In this document: positions 14,456 to 22,607 of the stretch, in pieces
Layout: the number at the start of each line of letters is the position of its first letter
Position numbering within the stretch: the first letter of the stretch is position 1
Source: a virus
Virus record (IMG/VR): IMGVR_UViG_3300008954_000002
Span: 62,001-126,000 of that record
Length of the DNA: 64,000 bases
Reading direction: 5' to 3' (one strand)
The notes under the pieces: model-generated
Told to the model about the DNA's origin: nothing
Seen by the model: only the letters and a program-made list of their open reading frames with translations
Database searches by the model: none
Position numbers and translations under genes: made by a program

Positions 14456-15431
14456 ACACCTATTCTGTACTGGAGACCCCGTTATAGATATTTTCTATAC
14501 GGGGTCTCTTACTTCCGCCAACCGTTACACAACAGAATCTGTTGAGAGACGATATGGCGGAGCACTCAACACATGGAAAAATGCAGAAGCATTGATAGGT
14601 AAGAACACTGTACACTTCTTCTCTCCTACCGGCCCCATAGATGCCAATGTTTTATATAAAACAGAAGATATATATACCCTGCGCAGATATCTTCTATCGC
14701 TAGATAGCAAAATGCCAAGCAGCACACACATAGAAGCTAGTGGAATCCCTACAGATAAAAAGGAATTTATATACACACAGCCACAGCATATAGACGTCTT
14801 CATGACAATGAAGTCTTACTATCAAGAATTGCTATCCATCCATGGGCAGATAGAGGCTGCTCTTGTTATCGCAGATTATAATAAAGGTACAGTCAATACG
14901 CATCGCAAGGCTGCCAGTAGTATAAAAGACATAGAGAATGCTTTCGGCTTTTGTATAGTAGATTCTCGCAATAGAACACTAGATACATCTCTATTAAAAG
15001 CATCCAAGTTCAACATATGGCATGCAACAGGCAATGAGTATGAGGCAAACTTTAGCGATAACTTTGATATGCTATTGTGGACAAATGGCCCATACGACAT
15101 TAAGATAGTTAGAGCAGCCGATGGCGTGCATCATGAATTATCTATTAGTATTCCACCTGTAGACATAATAGATGAATGCGGCGCAGGTGATACTTTTACA
15201 GCAGCTGTTGCCGCCTACTTACTCTACCACCCGGCCAACATCAGCGAACTATCTGTTCTGAACTCTTTAGAACTGTGCAAGGACGCATGCGACTTTGCTA
15301 TCGCTTGTTGCAGAGATGTGATTCTTCAACCATTCACATCAGTAACCACACTTACCATGGAGGATCTATGTACATCACTAATCTCCAAGAAGTCATCCCA
15401 CTTCTCCGAGGACAGCTTAGAGAATACTTAA
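14442..15431 (+). CDS. PfkB-family carbohydrate kinase
   Basis: 329 aa. The PfkB signature is visible near the C-terminus as DIIDECGAGDTFTAAVAAYL (about residues 243-262; the Asp of GAGD is the catalytic base). The N-terminus has CTGDPVIDIFYTG and RRYGGALNTWKNA, the substrate-site GG motif. Overall layout is closest to the kinase domain of HldE (heptose 7-phosphate kinase), with ALVIADYNKGTV matching the family's VLSDYGKG strand. It would phosphorylate a sugar or sugar-phosphate. The nucleotidyltransferase half of HldE is not present. The 3' end overlaps the primase-helicase start by 64 bases. Confidence 0.78.
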   Translation: MVLNKHLFCTGDPVIDIFYTGSLTSANRYTTESVERRYGGALNTWKNAEALIGKNTVHFFSPTGPIDANVLYKTEDIYTLRRYLLSLDSKMPSSTHIEASGIPTDKKEFIYTQPQHIDVFMTMKSYYQELLSIHGQIEAALVIADYNKGTVNTHRKAASSIKDIENAFGFCIVDSRNRTLDTSLLKASKFNIWHATGNEYEANFSDNFDMLLWTNGPYDIKIVRAADGVHHELSISIPPVDIIDECGAGDTFTAAVAAYLLYHPANISELSVLNSLELCKDACDFAIACCRDVILQPFTSVTTLTMEDLCTSLISKKSSHFSEDSLENT

Positions 15432-17851
15432 TAATCAAGCATAACATTAGATCTAATACAAGAAAGATGAATTGCTTTGCTCATGATGACAATAAGCCAA
15501 GCATGAGTTTTAATCCTAAGACTAATAATGAGACTGTCAAATGCTTCTCATGTAATTGGACTGGAGATATCTTTGATGTTGCTCATGTCTTAGAAAACCT
15601 ACCTACTTCTGGTAGCGAATGGCTTTCAGTAACAATTCCTGAGCTATGCAAAACGCTAGACATACCCTTGAGATTAGGAGAACCCTCTCATACCGACAAA
15701 GAGAGAGCACGCCAGCATAAGCTGACACAAGATATTGCAGACATCTTAGTGTTGCACGGTCAGATATCTAAATACATAACAGAAAGGAACTGGACTCAAG
15801 ATCACCTTTCGCTCGGCTCCATCGACGAAGAAGACCTCATGGCCAAGCTTGTTGAGAAGGGCTGGGATCCAAAGGAAATACTTAAGTCGTTACTAGTTAG
15901 AACCAGATACCACTCGTTCTTTGGAGACGATAAGCTTACCTTTGTCATTAGAAACGAAAGAAGTAGACCAGTAGGCTTCATCTCAAGAGCTCTCAATGGA
16001 GATGATTCTGTATCTAAGTATATAAACTCTCCAGAATCACACATATATGAAAAAGGCAAAGTATTACTAGGCCTAGACACTGCACTGAAGGCAGGTGATG
16101 CTAAGAAGGCAGGTATATATATAGTTGAAGGCCCAGGAGATCTAGCTCAACTCTATAGAGTAGGTGTGCTAAACGCCGCAGCAGTATGTGGTACAGCCTT
16201 TACAGAGCATCATCTGTTACTCTTAAAAAAGCTAGGAATTAGAAGTATATACCTAAGCTTCGACTGGGACAATGCTGGCTATATAGCTACTCAACGTGTA
16301 CTAGAGATTATACTTAAGGCCACAACAGGTATTTCTGCACACGTTGTGGCAGCACCCGAAAATAGCGAGTCAAAAGACCCAGACGACCTACTGCATGGTG
16401 CAGAAGACGCAGAGCCATACTTGTCGCTGAAAAAGCTACCTGCTTTTGAGTGGCAGCTATCTCAAGCCTCTAGCAATGACACGCCAGATACTATCTGTCA
16501 GAGAATGATACCTATTATCGCTACTGAAAGTGCAGCTGTAAAAAGAGAATTACTTACTCAAGCGCTTGCTAACTTTACAGGCATATCACCACAAGCAATA
16601 GGCTCTGATGTCTCATCGCTACGCAGTAACGACTATACAGAAAGAAAACGACAACTAGTAGCATCTGCAGAAAGCTATGTACAAGAAGTCTCAGAAGATC
16701 CTGATAATATTATCGCTACTATTGCTCAACATGAGCAACGCGTACTTACTATTGAAAGAGAGTACCAAAGAAATGTAACAGGTGTTAACTATCAGCTATC
16801 TAGATACGATGCAATCCAACAGCTACGCAGAGACTCTGATGATGGGAATGCAGCAACCTTTGAGATGAACTATTACTCTGGCTTTGCTGATGCTTTCTCA
16901 GGAGGCATGGACTGGACAAAGGGCTGCTTAATGTACGTTGGTGGAAGATCAAATTCGGGCAAAACAGCAACAGTACTAGCTTTAGGATGTGACATTGCGC
17001 TTTCAGATCCAAATGCAATTGTAATCATTCACTCTACAGATGATAGCTATCAGCAAATAGAGCCTAGAATCAAATCTAATCTTTATGCAATGGCCAATCC
17101 AACTGGCCCAACACTTACCATAGGAATGGTTGTTCAGCCTCACAAATACCTGCCCAAGAATGACAAAGCTACTATAGAGGCTTACAACTTAGCAGATGAA
17201 CTTTTCAAAGATCTGCTCGCAGATGAACGACTAGTCATATTAGATGCAGAAGACGGTAGTACTCTATCTGTGCTTGAAAGAAATGTTAAATATTACAGAA
17301 GTAGATTTCCAAGCAAGAAGATCATGATCATATGCGATAATACTCACAACCTTGCAGATTGGGGTCACATGGATCAAACCACTCGAATGACTATGATCTC
17401 TAATGCGCAAAAACATATGTGCGTTAAATACAGACTATGTATGATAGCTACTGCCGAATACAGAAAGAACATGCCTATAGATCAGTCTAAGATGAAGCTA
17501 CCTGTAGATGATGACTTAGCTGATGCAAGAGCACTGATGTATAGACCACTAGCAATTCTGCATGTATATAACGATCTTCATGATCGTAAAGATCATGCCG
17601 AGATATTCTGGACAAACGATGAAGGTACTGCTAGCCCAAGACTACTAATTAACTTTACAAAGAATAAGATATCTAGCTTCAAAGACAAGCTAATATTGGA
17701 TCTTGATACTAGGTCTGTTACACTAAAGCCAAAGTGTGTTAAGAATGCATTAAATGAAGCTGAGAATTATATAGACGCTAAGGAAGAGGGTAAAATAAAG
17801 TTAAATGGTAATGCAGTAGTATCTATTGCAGCAACAGAATACGAAATGTGA
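15368..17851 (+). CDS. Bifunctional primase-helicase (DnaG-like primase fused to DnaB-type helicase)
   Basis: 827 aa from the ATG at 15368 (MYITNLQEVIPLL), chosen because GGAGG lies five bases upstream. The CHC2-type zinc finger is Cys36, His39, Cys59, Cys62. A TOPRIM domain follows with YIVEGPGDL (about 250) and SFDWDNAG (about 297). The RecA-like helicase domain has Walker A GGRSNSGKT (about 524) and Walker B KKIMIICDNTH (about 655). Architecture matches T7 gp4-like proteins that unwind DNA and lay down primers at the fork, so it is the natural partner of the split DnaE. The TOPRIM acidic residues appear intact. Confidence 0.92.
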   Translation: MYITNLQEVIPLLRGQLREYLIIKHNIRSNTRKMNCFAHDDNKPSMSFNPKTNNETVKCFSCNWTGDIFDVAHVLENLPTSGSEWLSVTIPELCKTLDIPLRLGEPSHTDKERARQHKLTQDIADILVLHGQISKYITERNWTQDHLSLGSIDEEDLMAKLVEKGWDPKEILKSLLVRTRYHSFFGDDKLTFVIRNERSRPVGFISRALNGDDSVSKYINSPESHIYEKGKVLLGLDTALKAGDAKKAGIYIVEGPGDLAQLYRVGVLNAAAVCGTAFTEHHLLLLKKLGIRSIYLSFDWDNAGYIATQRVLEIILKATTGISAHVVAAPENSESKDPDDLLHGAEDAEPYLSLKKLPAFEWQLSQASSNDTPDTICQRMIPIIATESAAVKRELLTQALANFTGISPQAIGSDVSSLRSNDYTERKRQLVASAESYVQEVSEDPDNIIATIAQHEQRVLTIEREYQRNVTGVNYQLSRYDAIQQLRRDSDDGNAATFEMNYYSGFADAFSGGMDWTKGCLMYVGGRSNSGKTATVLALGCDIALSDPNAIVIIHSTDDSYQQIEPRIKSNLYAMANPTGPTLTIGMVVQPHKYLPKNDKATIEAYNLADELFKDLLADERLVILDAEDGSTLSVLERNVKYYRSRFPSKKIMIICDNTHNLADWGHMDQTTRMTMISNAQKHMCVKYRLCMIATAEYRKNMPIDQSKMKLPVDDDLADARALMYRPLAILHVYNDLHDRKDHAEIFWTNDEGTASPRLLINFTKNKISSFKDKLILDLDTRSVTLKPKCVKNALNEAENYIDAKEEGKIKLNGNAVVSIAATEYEM

Positions 17852-17879
17852 TAATATCACCTAGCATAACTATTTACTC

Positions 17880-18365
17880 ATGTCGAAAAGTAAAACGAGA
17901 AGAACATCAATTCAGAGGAGTCCGGGTGGCATTTTGCTGCCCGACTCCTCTGTTATTGAGCCAGAGCTTCCTATCATAATCCCAGTTGCAACAACTGGAC
18001 ATAACAGAGGAGCGCTAGGCGAGAGCGGTGATGTGCTTCCATTGATAGTTCCTAAGACTTGGGGCGAAGAACGACACTTTCAGAACAATGAGCTATACTG
18101 TCAAAAGCTTTTAATTATAAACCCCAATCAAGCTACTTCTATGCATTTCCATATAGAAAAGCATGAAACTATGCTGGTGGTTGCTGGCACTCTTTACATA
18201 GACATAATAGTAAATAAAAAGAGAACAACAAAAACTATAACTGCCTGGAATTCTTTCGTCATAGCGCCAGGCCTACCACATTCACTAAGAGCAACTTCTA
18301 CTGAAGTTCGCCTCATAGAGTCTTCTACACCATCTTATGACGACGACTCTATTCGCATATCATAA
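17880..18365 (+). CDS. Cupin-domain protein (sugar isomerase/epimerase-like)
   Basis: 161 aa. The cupin metal site is visible: SMHFHIEKHETMLVVAG (HxH, then E) and the second motif APGLPHSLRA. The sequence before it (WGEERHFQNNELYCQKLL) matches small cupins found in polysaccharide clusters, often annotated mannose-6-phosphate isomerase-like. The C-terminus ESSTPSYDDDSIRI is also typical of those. The N-terminal 40 residues are extended and basic. With the PfkB kinase upstream it suggests sugar-phosphate metabolism, but the substrate is unknown. Confidence 0.75.
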   Translation: MSKSKTRRTSIQRSPGGILLPDSSVIEPELPIIIPVATTGHNRGALGESGDVLPLIVPKTWGEERHFQNNELYCQKLLIINPNQATSMHFHIEKHETMLVVAGTLYIDIIVNKKRTTKTITAWNSFVIAPGLPHSLRATSTEVRLIESSTPSYDDDSIRIS

Positions 18366-18375
18366 GGAAACAATA

Positions 18376-18825
18376 ATGCGCGAAGATAGCCTAGGCATCT
18401 TTTGTAAACAAAACAAAACCTTTTATTATCTAGAGACTGGCGACAACTATGTTGGGAATACAGTCGATAGGATACGCAAGACTCTCATCTCAAGAGATCT
18501 TATTCACTATAATACTCGTGGCTTAATGAGCACAGATGACTTCACTGTATTGACAGTGAGAGACGCTAAGGTTGCCGATCATAAGCTACAGCCTATTTAT
18601 ATATCCAAGCATGTAGAACAAGTGTTGACATCCCCTGCAGAAAACTCAGAGGAAGCTAGCACTTCTAGCCACTGGGGTGCTAGTAAAACTCCCAAAGTCA
18701 AAACAAAGCCCAAGGCAAAAGCCAAGACAAGAGCCAAGCGCACTACAAAGAAGAAAGCAGAGCCTACTGCCCAAGTCGAGACCTCTAATATGGCTGCCAC
18801 CACAACTGAGAGCACAAGTGAATAA
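18376..18825 (+). CDS. Protein with histone-like lysine-rich tail
   Basis: 149 aa from the ATG at 18376, AAGGA nine bases upstream. The first 90 residues are an uncharacterised alpha/beta region. The C-terminal third is low-complexity Lys/Ala/Thr (KTKPKAKAKTRAKRTTKKKA), like histone H1 tails and some bacterial HU extensions, and then turns Ser/Thr-rich. Such tails bind DNA non-specifically, so a DNA-binding role is plausible. The reverse strand over this stretch is open by composition but I treat it as a shadow. Overlaps the methylase start by 8 bases. Confidence 0.55.
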   Translation: MREDSLGIFCKQNKTFYYLETGDNYVGNTVDRIRKTLISRDLIHYNTRGLMSTDDFTVLTVRDAKVADHKLQPIYISKHVEQVLTSPAENSEEASTSSHWGASKTPKVKTKPKAKAKTRAKRTTKKKAEPTAQVETSNMAATTTESTSE

Positions 18826-19291
18826 GCAGACACAAGAAATACTATTTAGTTCTGACTCTGACGACTGGGCTACTCCACAGCACTTCTTTGATCTTCTCAA
18901 CGAAGAGTTTGGCCCGTTCACCCTAGACCCATGCGCTAATCAGTCAAATTATAAAACCCCACTCTACTTTACTGCCTCTGAAAATGGCCTAGAGCAAAGC
19001 TGGAAGGGCGATAATGTTTTCATGAATCCACCATATGGAAGGAAGATTGGAGACTGGATAAAGAAAGCTTACGACGAATCGCGCCAACCAGACACTCAGG
19101 TAACAATACTAATACCTGCTAGAACAGATACTAAGTACTGGCATAACTATGTCATGAAAGCTAGTGAGCTTTATTTTGTAAAGGGAAGGCTTAAATTTGG
19201 CAATGGCGACGGAAGTGCTCCATTCCCGTCAGCAGTAGCAATATTTAGAGCAGAAATCACTCCTCTAGAGGTGGGCACCATAGAGCCATGA
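18818..19291 (+). CDS. Phage N6-adenine DNA methyltransferase (Dam-like)
   Basis: 157 aa from a GTG at 18818 overlapping the previous stop. Motifs of the phage N-6-adenine-methyltransferase family: DDWATPQHFFDLLNEEFGPF at the start, LDPCANQSN, FMNPPYGRKIGDWIKKAY (catalytic NPPY near residue 70) and the C-terminal FPSAVAIF. It transfers a methyl group from SAM to adenine N6 and probably modifies phage DNA against host restriction. Its compact size is normal for this family. Confidence 0.85.
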   Translation: MNKQTQEILFSSDSDDWATPQHFFDLLNEEFGPFTLDPCANQSNYKTPLYFTASENGLEQSWKGDNVFMNPPYGRKIGDWIKKAYDESRQPDTQVTILIPARTDTKYWHNYVMKASELYFVKGRLKFGNGDGSAPFPSAVAIFRAEITPLEVGTIEP

Positions 19292-19301
19292 GAAAGCCCA
19301 T

Positions 19302-20141
19302 ATGGAAAACCTAGCTAAACAATTAAAAGCCTACATATACTTAAGCCTAATACTCCTATTTATATTTTCTACAGGCTATTTTGTAGCGAGTAAAAAAGCA
19401 TCCTCTGTATATAAAGCCCTATCTCTTGACAAGAGCACCATAGAGGGAGAACTGCAGAAGGCGAAGAACAAGACAAGTAGTCTAAACAAGCTCCTATCTG
19501 AGAGCAGCAAGGAAACTGAAGAACTAAAACAACTGATACAGGTCCTTGAAGATAGGCCAGCAGAGGTGCGCTATATTGTAAGAACCGAAACCATTATAGA
19601 GGGTGGTACTGAAACCACTGCTACCCTACCTGCATCATATCTTTATAGGTTTGATAGTGGGTTAGCAGTTGCACATTTCTTATCAGAAGCAACCTCATAT
19701 ACCTTTGAAATCTTTGATCTAAAGTTCAAGAGTCAAGTCTTAATAAGCGAAGACACTACAGGCGTACTTCTGTCAGCCACCTCTTCCTTTGAGCCAAGCA
19801 TAGAAGTGCCAATTCCTCTTAACGATATTACAGTTACAAAAGTTAGAGAGCATAATCTCTTTGAACCACATGTACTGATAAGTGGCACCTTATCGCTTCC
19901 TACACTAGACGCTTCTGTCTCACTGTCTACTTCGCTCATACACCCAACAGCCTACCTAGACATCCTCTCTTTAAGAGGTTCTGTCAGTAGAGATAATATT
20001 CGTATAGGTATAGATCCAGTAAGCTACAACATAGGGCATAAGCTCCCCATCATAACTGACTTATGGATAACTGGCGGAGCTTCTATAGGTACCGGTAGCA
20101 CCGTGTATAGTGGCGACCTAAGCATGGGGAGCAAGTTCTAG
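19302..20141 (+). CDS. Membrane-anchored coiled-coil protein with beta-rich C-domain
   Basis: 279 aa. One N-terminal transmembrane helix (YIYLSLILLFIFSTGYFVAS, residues about 12-31) acts as a signal anchor. A coiled coil follows (STIEGELQKAKNK to KETEELKQLIQVLED, about 45-90). The rest is beta-rich and Ser/Thr/Leu-rich with no catalytic motif. Topology predicts the C-domain in the periplasm. It could act on the envelope during lysis or superinfection exclusion; nothing decides this. The neighbouring genes are DNA enzymes, which makes its location unusual. Confidence 0.55.
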   Translation: MENLAKQLKAYIYLSLILLFIFSTGYFVASKKASSVYKALSLDKSTIEGELQKAKNKTSSLNKLLSESSKETEELKQLIQVLEDRPAEVRYIVRTETIIEGGTETTATLPASYLYRFDSGLAVAHFLSEATSYTFEIFDLKFKSQVLISEDTTGVLLSATSSFEPSIEVPIPLNDITVTKVREHNLFEPHVLISGTLSLPTLDASVSLSTSLIHPTAYLDILSLRGSVSRDNIRIGIDPVSYNIGHKLPIITDLWITGGASIGTGSTVYSGDLSMGSKF

Positions 20142-20142
20142 A

Positions 20143-20889
20143 GTGCTTACCCCTGCAACAGCAGGCAAGACGCTGTCAGAGGAGCGTTTAAGAGCCTTTG
20201 TGAAGTGTTCTGAGTACTACTATAGAGGGGGTGAGCATAGAGGCTCTTTTTTCTTAGAGGTTGCCAAGGCTACATATGAGCGCGTTGTGGTGACCTCCCT
20301 ACGTAAACCGCATAGCATAATCGACTATCATAAAATCTTACTAAAGGTGATGGCACTCAAGGGACAGGAAGAAGATTTGCTTGAACCACAAATCAACGCC
20401 TATCTCAACCAGTGCACCTTATACTTAAAAGATCTATTTGAAGTGCTGCCTATACAAAACTATATACCTATTTATGGTCCTATAGCACCAGTAGTGCGTG
20501 TTTCCAAAACGCCAATACAGCTCCAGATATCTGGTCTATTGCGCTCACAAACCACCCAGACACTGCATGCAATTGCCTTTGTGCCAGCTAGCAATGCTTA
20601 CGAGCACTGTATAGCTAACGATCCGGCCCTACATTTAAAGCTAAAGATACTTAAACCATTTGTTGCCAAGCACATGAGATCGGGTAGGCCACAAGTAAAA
20701 ATGCATGTTTTTGCGCATGATAAGAGGAACCAAATGGTATACGAGTGCTACGACTCTAATCAGACCAACCTAACCCTTCTTAAAAGAATAGAAGGAGTCA
20801 TTAAAACAATAGAAACAGGGCATCATTATCCTGTGCTACCCTGTCTATATAAATGCCCATACAAATCCAACTGCTACCCTAATGAATAA
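20143..20889 (+). CDS. Degenerate Cas4/RecB-like protein
   Basis: 248 aa starting at a GTG with GGGGAG upstream. It resembles the Cas4-like gene at 12.1 kb in outline: an N-terminal Cys helix (LRAFVKCSEYYYRGG) and a C-terminal cysteine cluster (LPCLYKCPYKSNCYPNE). The expected nuclease motifs look lost: QISGLLRSQTTQTLHAIAFV has no metal-binding Asp or ExK where they should lie. It may be a structural, DNA-binding relative that kept the iron-sulfur cluster but lost activity. Family call is tentative. TAATG-type overlap with the next gene. Confidence 0.55.
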   Translation: MLTPATAGKTLSEERLRAFVKCSEYYYRGGEHRGSFFLEVAKATYERVVVTSLRKPHSIIDYHKILLKVMALKGQEEDLLEPQINAYLNQCTLYLKDLFEVLPIQNYIPIYGPIAPVVRVSKTPIQLQISGLLRSQTTQTLHAIAFVPASNAYEHCIANDPALHLKLKILKPFVAKHMRSGRPQVKMHVFAHDKRNQMVYECYDSNQTNLTLLKRIEGVIKTIETGHHYPVLPCLYKCPYKSNCYPNE

Positions 20890-21200
20890 TGTCTAAAGCT
20901 TTTAGTACCAAATTTATCTTAGTCAATGATATCCAACAAGCGCTTGATCCCAATATATTCGGAGGAGGGCCTTGGATACATTTGGCAACCGTTGTGAGAG
21001 GATTCAAAGAGTATATCTGCTTTAAACATAGCAAGACAGATAAGATCTATATCGAACTAGTGGACCCTACTCACACAACACTCTTTAAACAAATAGATAG
21101 TCAAACAGAACTATACGACATTGAAAAATTCTTACAAGAAGCAGGAGTACTTAAACTACTGCCTGGCAAGGAGTTTAAACTTGCAGGACAAAAGAAGTAA
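20889..21200 (+). CDS. Hypothetical protein
   Basis: 103 aa, start overlapping the previous stop by one base. Mixed alpha/beta (MSKAFSTKFILVNDIQQALD). No known motif. Its 3' end overlaps the next gene's start by 20 bases. Confidence 0.5.
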   Translation: MSKAFSTKFILVNDIQQALDPNIFGGGPWIHLATVVRGFKEYICFKHSKTDKIYIELVDPTHTTLFKQIDSQTELYDIEKFLQEAGVLKLLPGKEFKLAGQKK

Positions 21201-21615
21201 ATGGAAAACTCAATTTGATCTAACAGAATCTGCATCTCTATTCCATAATGAAGTAAGAGATATATTTGCTAACGACTTATTCTTTAAGCATTTACACTGC
21301 TTCCAAGAGGTCCCCGTATCTGGCATAGTAACCGGCTATCAGTATAACAACCACCATGTCGACTGGTATATTGATGAGCTAGGCACAGTACTAGAACTGC
21401 ATGGACGCCAACACTACAACATAACAAATTTTGGCAATAGCCCCTACCACAAAGCCAAATCTGATTTTCACCAAATGCAGCACAGAGACAACCTTAAAAA
21501 AACAGCCATTGAAGAGGCGGGGCTAGAGTATAGAGAGGTAAGCTATAAGCTCTCTGGCAAGCTAGATGGTAAAACACTAAAAGATATTATATTCAACAGG
21601 AGCTCTAATGGATAG
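21181..21615 (+). CDS. Vsr-like PD-(D/E)XK endonuclease, TTG start
   Basis: 144 aa from a TTG at 21181. This start has a perfect AAGGAG seven bases upstream, and no in-frame ATG exists before the conserved region. The core HHVDWYIDELGTVLELHGRQ places the catalytic Asp and Glu; downstream, HKAKSDF, then QHRDNLKKTAIEEAGLEY and REVSY follow the order of Vsr/DUF559-like nucleases (acidic-acidic, then a His/Asp helix). It could be a nicking endonuclease in repair, or another freestanding homing endonuclease. No zinc finger or NUMOD is attached, unlike the recA-associated enzyme. Confidence 0.65.
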   Translation: MQDKRSKWKTQFDLTESASLFHNEVRDIFANDLFFKHLHCFQEVPVSGIVTGYQYNNHHVDWYIDELGTVLELHGRQHYNITNFGNSPYHKAKSDFHQMQHRDNLKKTAIEEAGLEYREVSYKLSGKLDGKTLKDIIFNRSSNG

Positions 21616-22243
21616 TATACATGATGTCCTCGCAGAACTTGCCCAAGAAGAGCCTATAGAAATATGGAATCCAAGAGATATACTCTACTATGGCCCTGTC
21701 AGACGCACACTTGCTCTAGTGGGGGAAATCAACCAAGAGAGTGCCACACCCCTAATGTCCCAGCTGCTGGAGCTTGAGCATAGGGGGGCGGGCGAACCCA
21801 TCCGCTTGTACATCAATACAGAGGGAGGCGCTCTAACAGACACCTTTGCAATCTATGACGTTATGCGCGGCATAACGTCGCCAATCATAACAATTGCTAC
21901 AGGCATATGTGCCTCTGCGGGGTTGCTGCTCCTTTCAGCGGGCGATCTCCGTCTAGCAACACCCAATACTCTCTTTTTCTATCACCAGCCTATAATGCCA
22001 GTAGATGGCTTTATATCTAGAGAGCAGGTAGACGATGCCAAGCTGTCCTACTATAGAATGCAAAATTCTTATGATGAGCTTCTTGTAAAGCGTTGCAAGA
22101 TCAAGAAACGTGTTTGGACTCAAGAATTTGAAGGTAAGATTGCTAAGAACTTTAACGCCCAAGAGGCCCTTGAATACGGCTTCGTACATACTCTAATGCC
22201 AGAAGCTAAAAAGAAGAAACTAACCTGGAGTGACAATGGCTAG
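21608..22243 (+). CDS. clpP: ClpP-family serine protease
   Basis: 211 aa, AGGAG five bases before the ATG. ClpP/S14 fold landmarks: IRLYINTEGGALTDTFAIYD, the nucleophile in ATGICASAGLLLLSAGD (Ser near 103), His in NTLFFYHQP (about 125) and a C-terminal AQEALEYGFVHTLM. The third residue of the triad (Asp before the F-x-x-x-EA helix in ClpP) is not seen; the region reads KIAKNFNAQEA. It may form a ring with host ClpA/X-type unfoldases, or act as a head-maturation protease, although no head gene is nearby. It is embedded among nuclease genes. Confidence 0.82.
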   Translation: MDSIHDVLAELAQEEPIEIWNPRDILYYGPVRRTLALVGEINQESATPLMSQLLELEHRGAGEPIRLYINTEGGALTDTFAIYDVMRGITSPIITIATGICASAGLLLLSAGDLRLATPNTLFFYHQPIMPVDGFISREQVDDAKLSYYRMQNSYDELLVKRCKIKKRVWTQEFEGKIAKNFNAQEALEYGFVHTLMPEAKKKKLTWSDNG

Positions 22244-22607
22244 TCGTGGACGAGGTGCCAGAGCAAAGGGTGCCAACTTTGAAAGAGAGCTTGCTAAAAT
22301 AATACAAGCTGCTACTGGCTTAGACGCTAAGCGCGGCTTAGCTCAAACCCGTGGTGGTGGAGCTGAAGTTTCCGATGTAGAAGTGGACTACATACACATC
22401 GAGGCCAAAAGACACAAGCGCTGCAACATCAAAGCTGCCCTTAGGCAGGCTATAACAGATTCTACCGTAAGTGGTAAGATACCTGTAGTGATAACAAAAG
22501 ACGACAGAGAGCCAATACTGGTCACTATGCTAATGGAGGACTGGATAGAGTTTTTCAAAGCACGAATAGCGCAAGACGATGTACAAAATACTACCAACAG
22601 ATGTTAG
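22236..22607 (+). CDS. Hjc/RecB-like Holliday-junction-type nuclease
   Basis: 123 aa from ATG 22236, overlapping clpP by 8 bases. ANFERELAKIIQAATGL is the helix that opens PD-(D/E)XK resolvases, followed by a Gly-rich strand (RGGGAEVSDVEVDYIHIEAK) giving Asp and ExK metal ligands, then a basic helix KRHKRCNIKAALRQA. This resembles archaeal Hjc and phage resolvases that cut branched DNA before packaging. A second ATG two codons upstream exists and cannot be ruled out. Confidence 0.72.
   Translation: MASRGRGARAKGANFERELAKIIQAATGLDAKRGLAQTRGGGAEVSDVEVDYIHIEAKRHKRCNIKAALRQAITDSTVSGKIPVVITKDDREPILVTMLMEDWIEFFKARIAQDDVQNTTNRC

Noticed and set aside
18597-18921. Minus-strand frames over the lysine-rich tail
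   Set aside because: They are low-complexity shadows of the AAG/GCC-rich coding strand and run against the operon.
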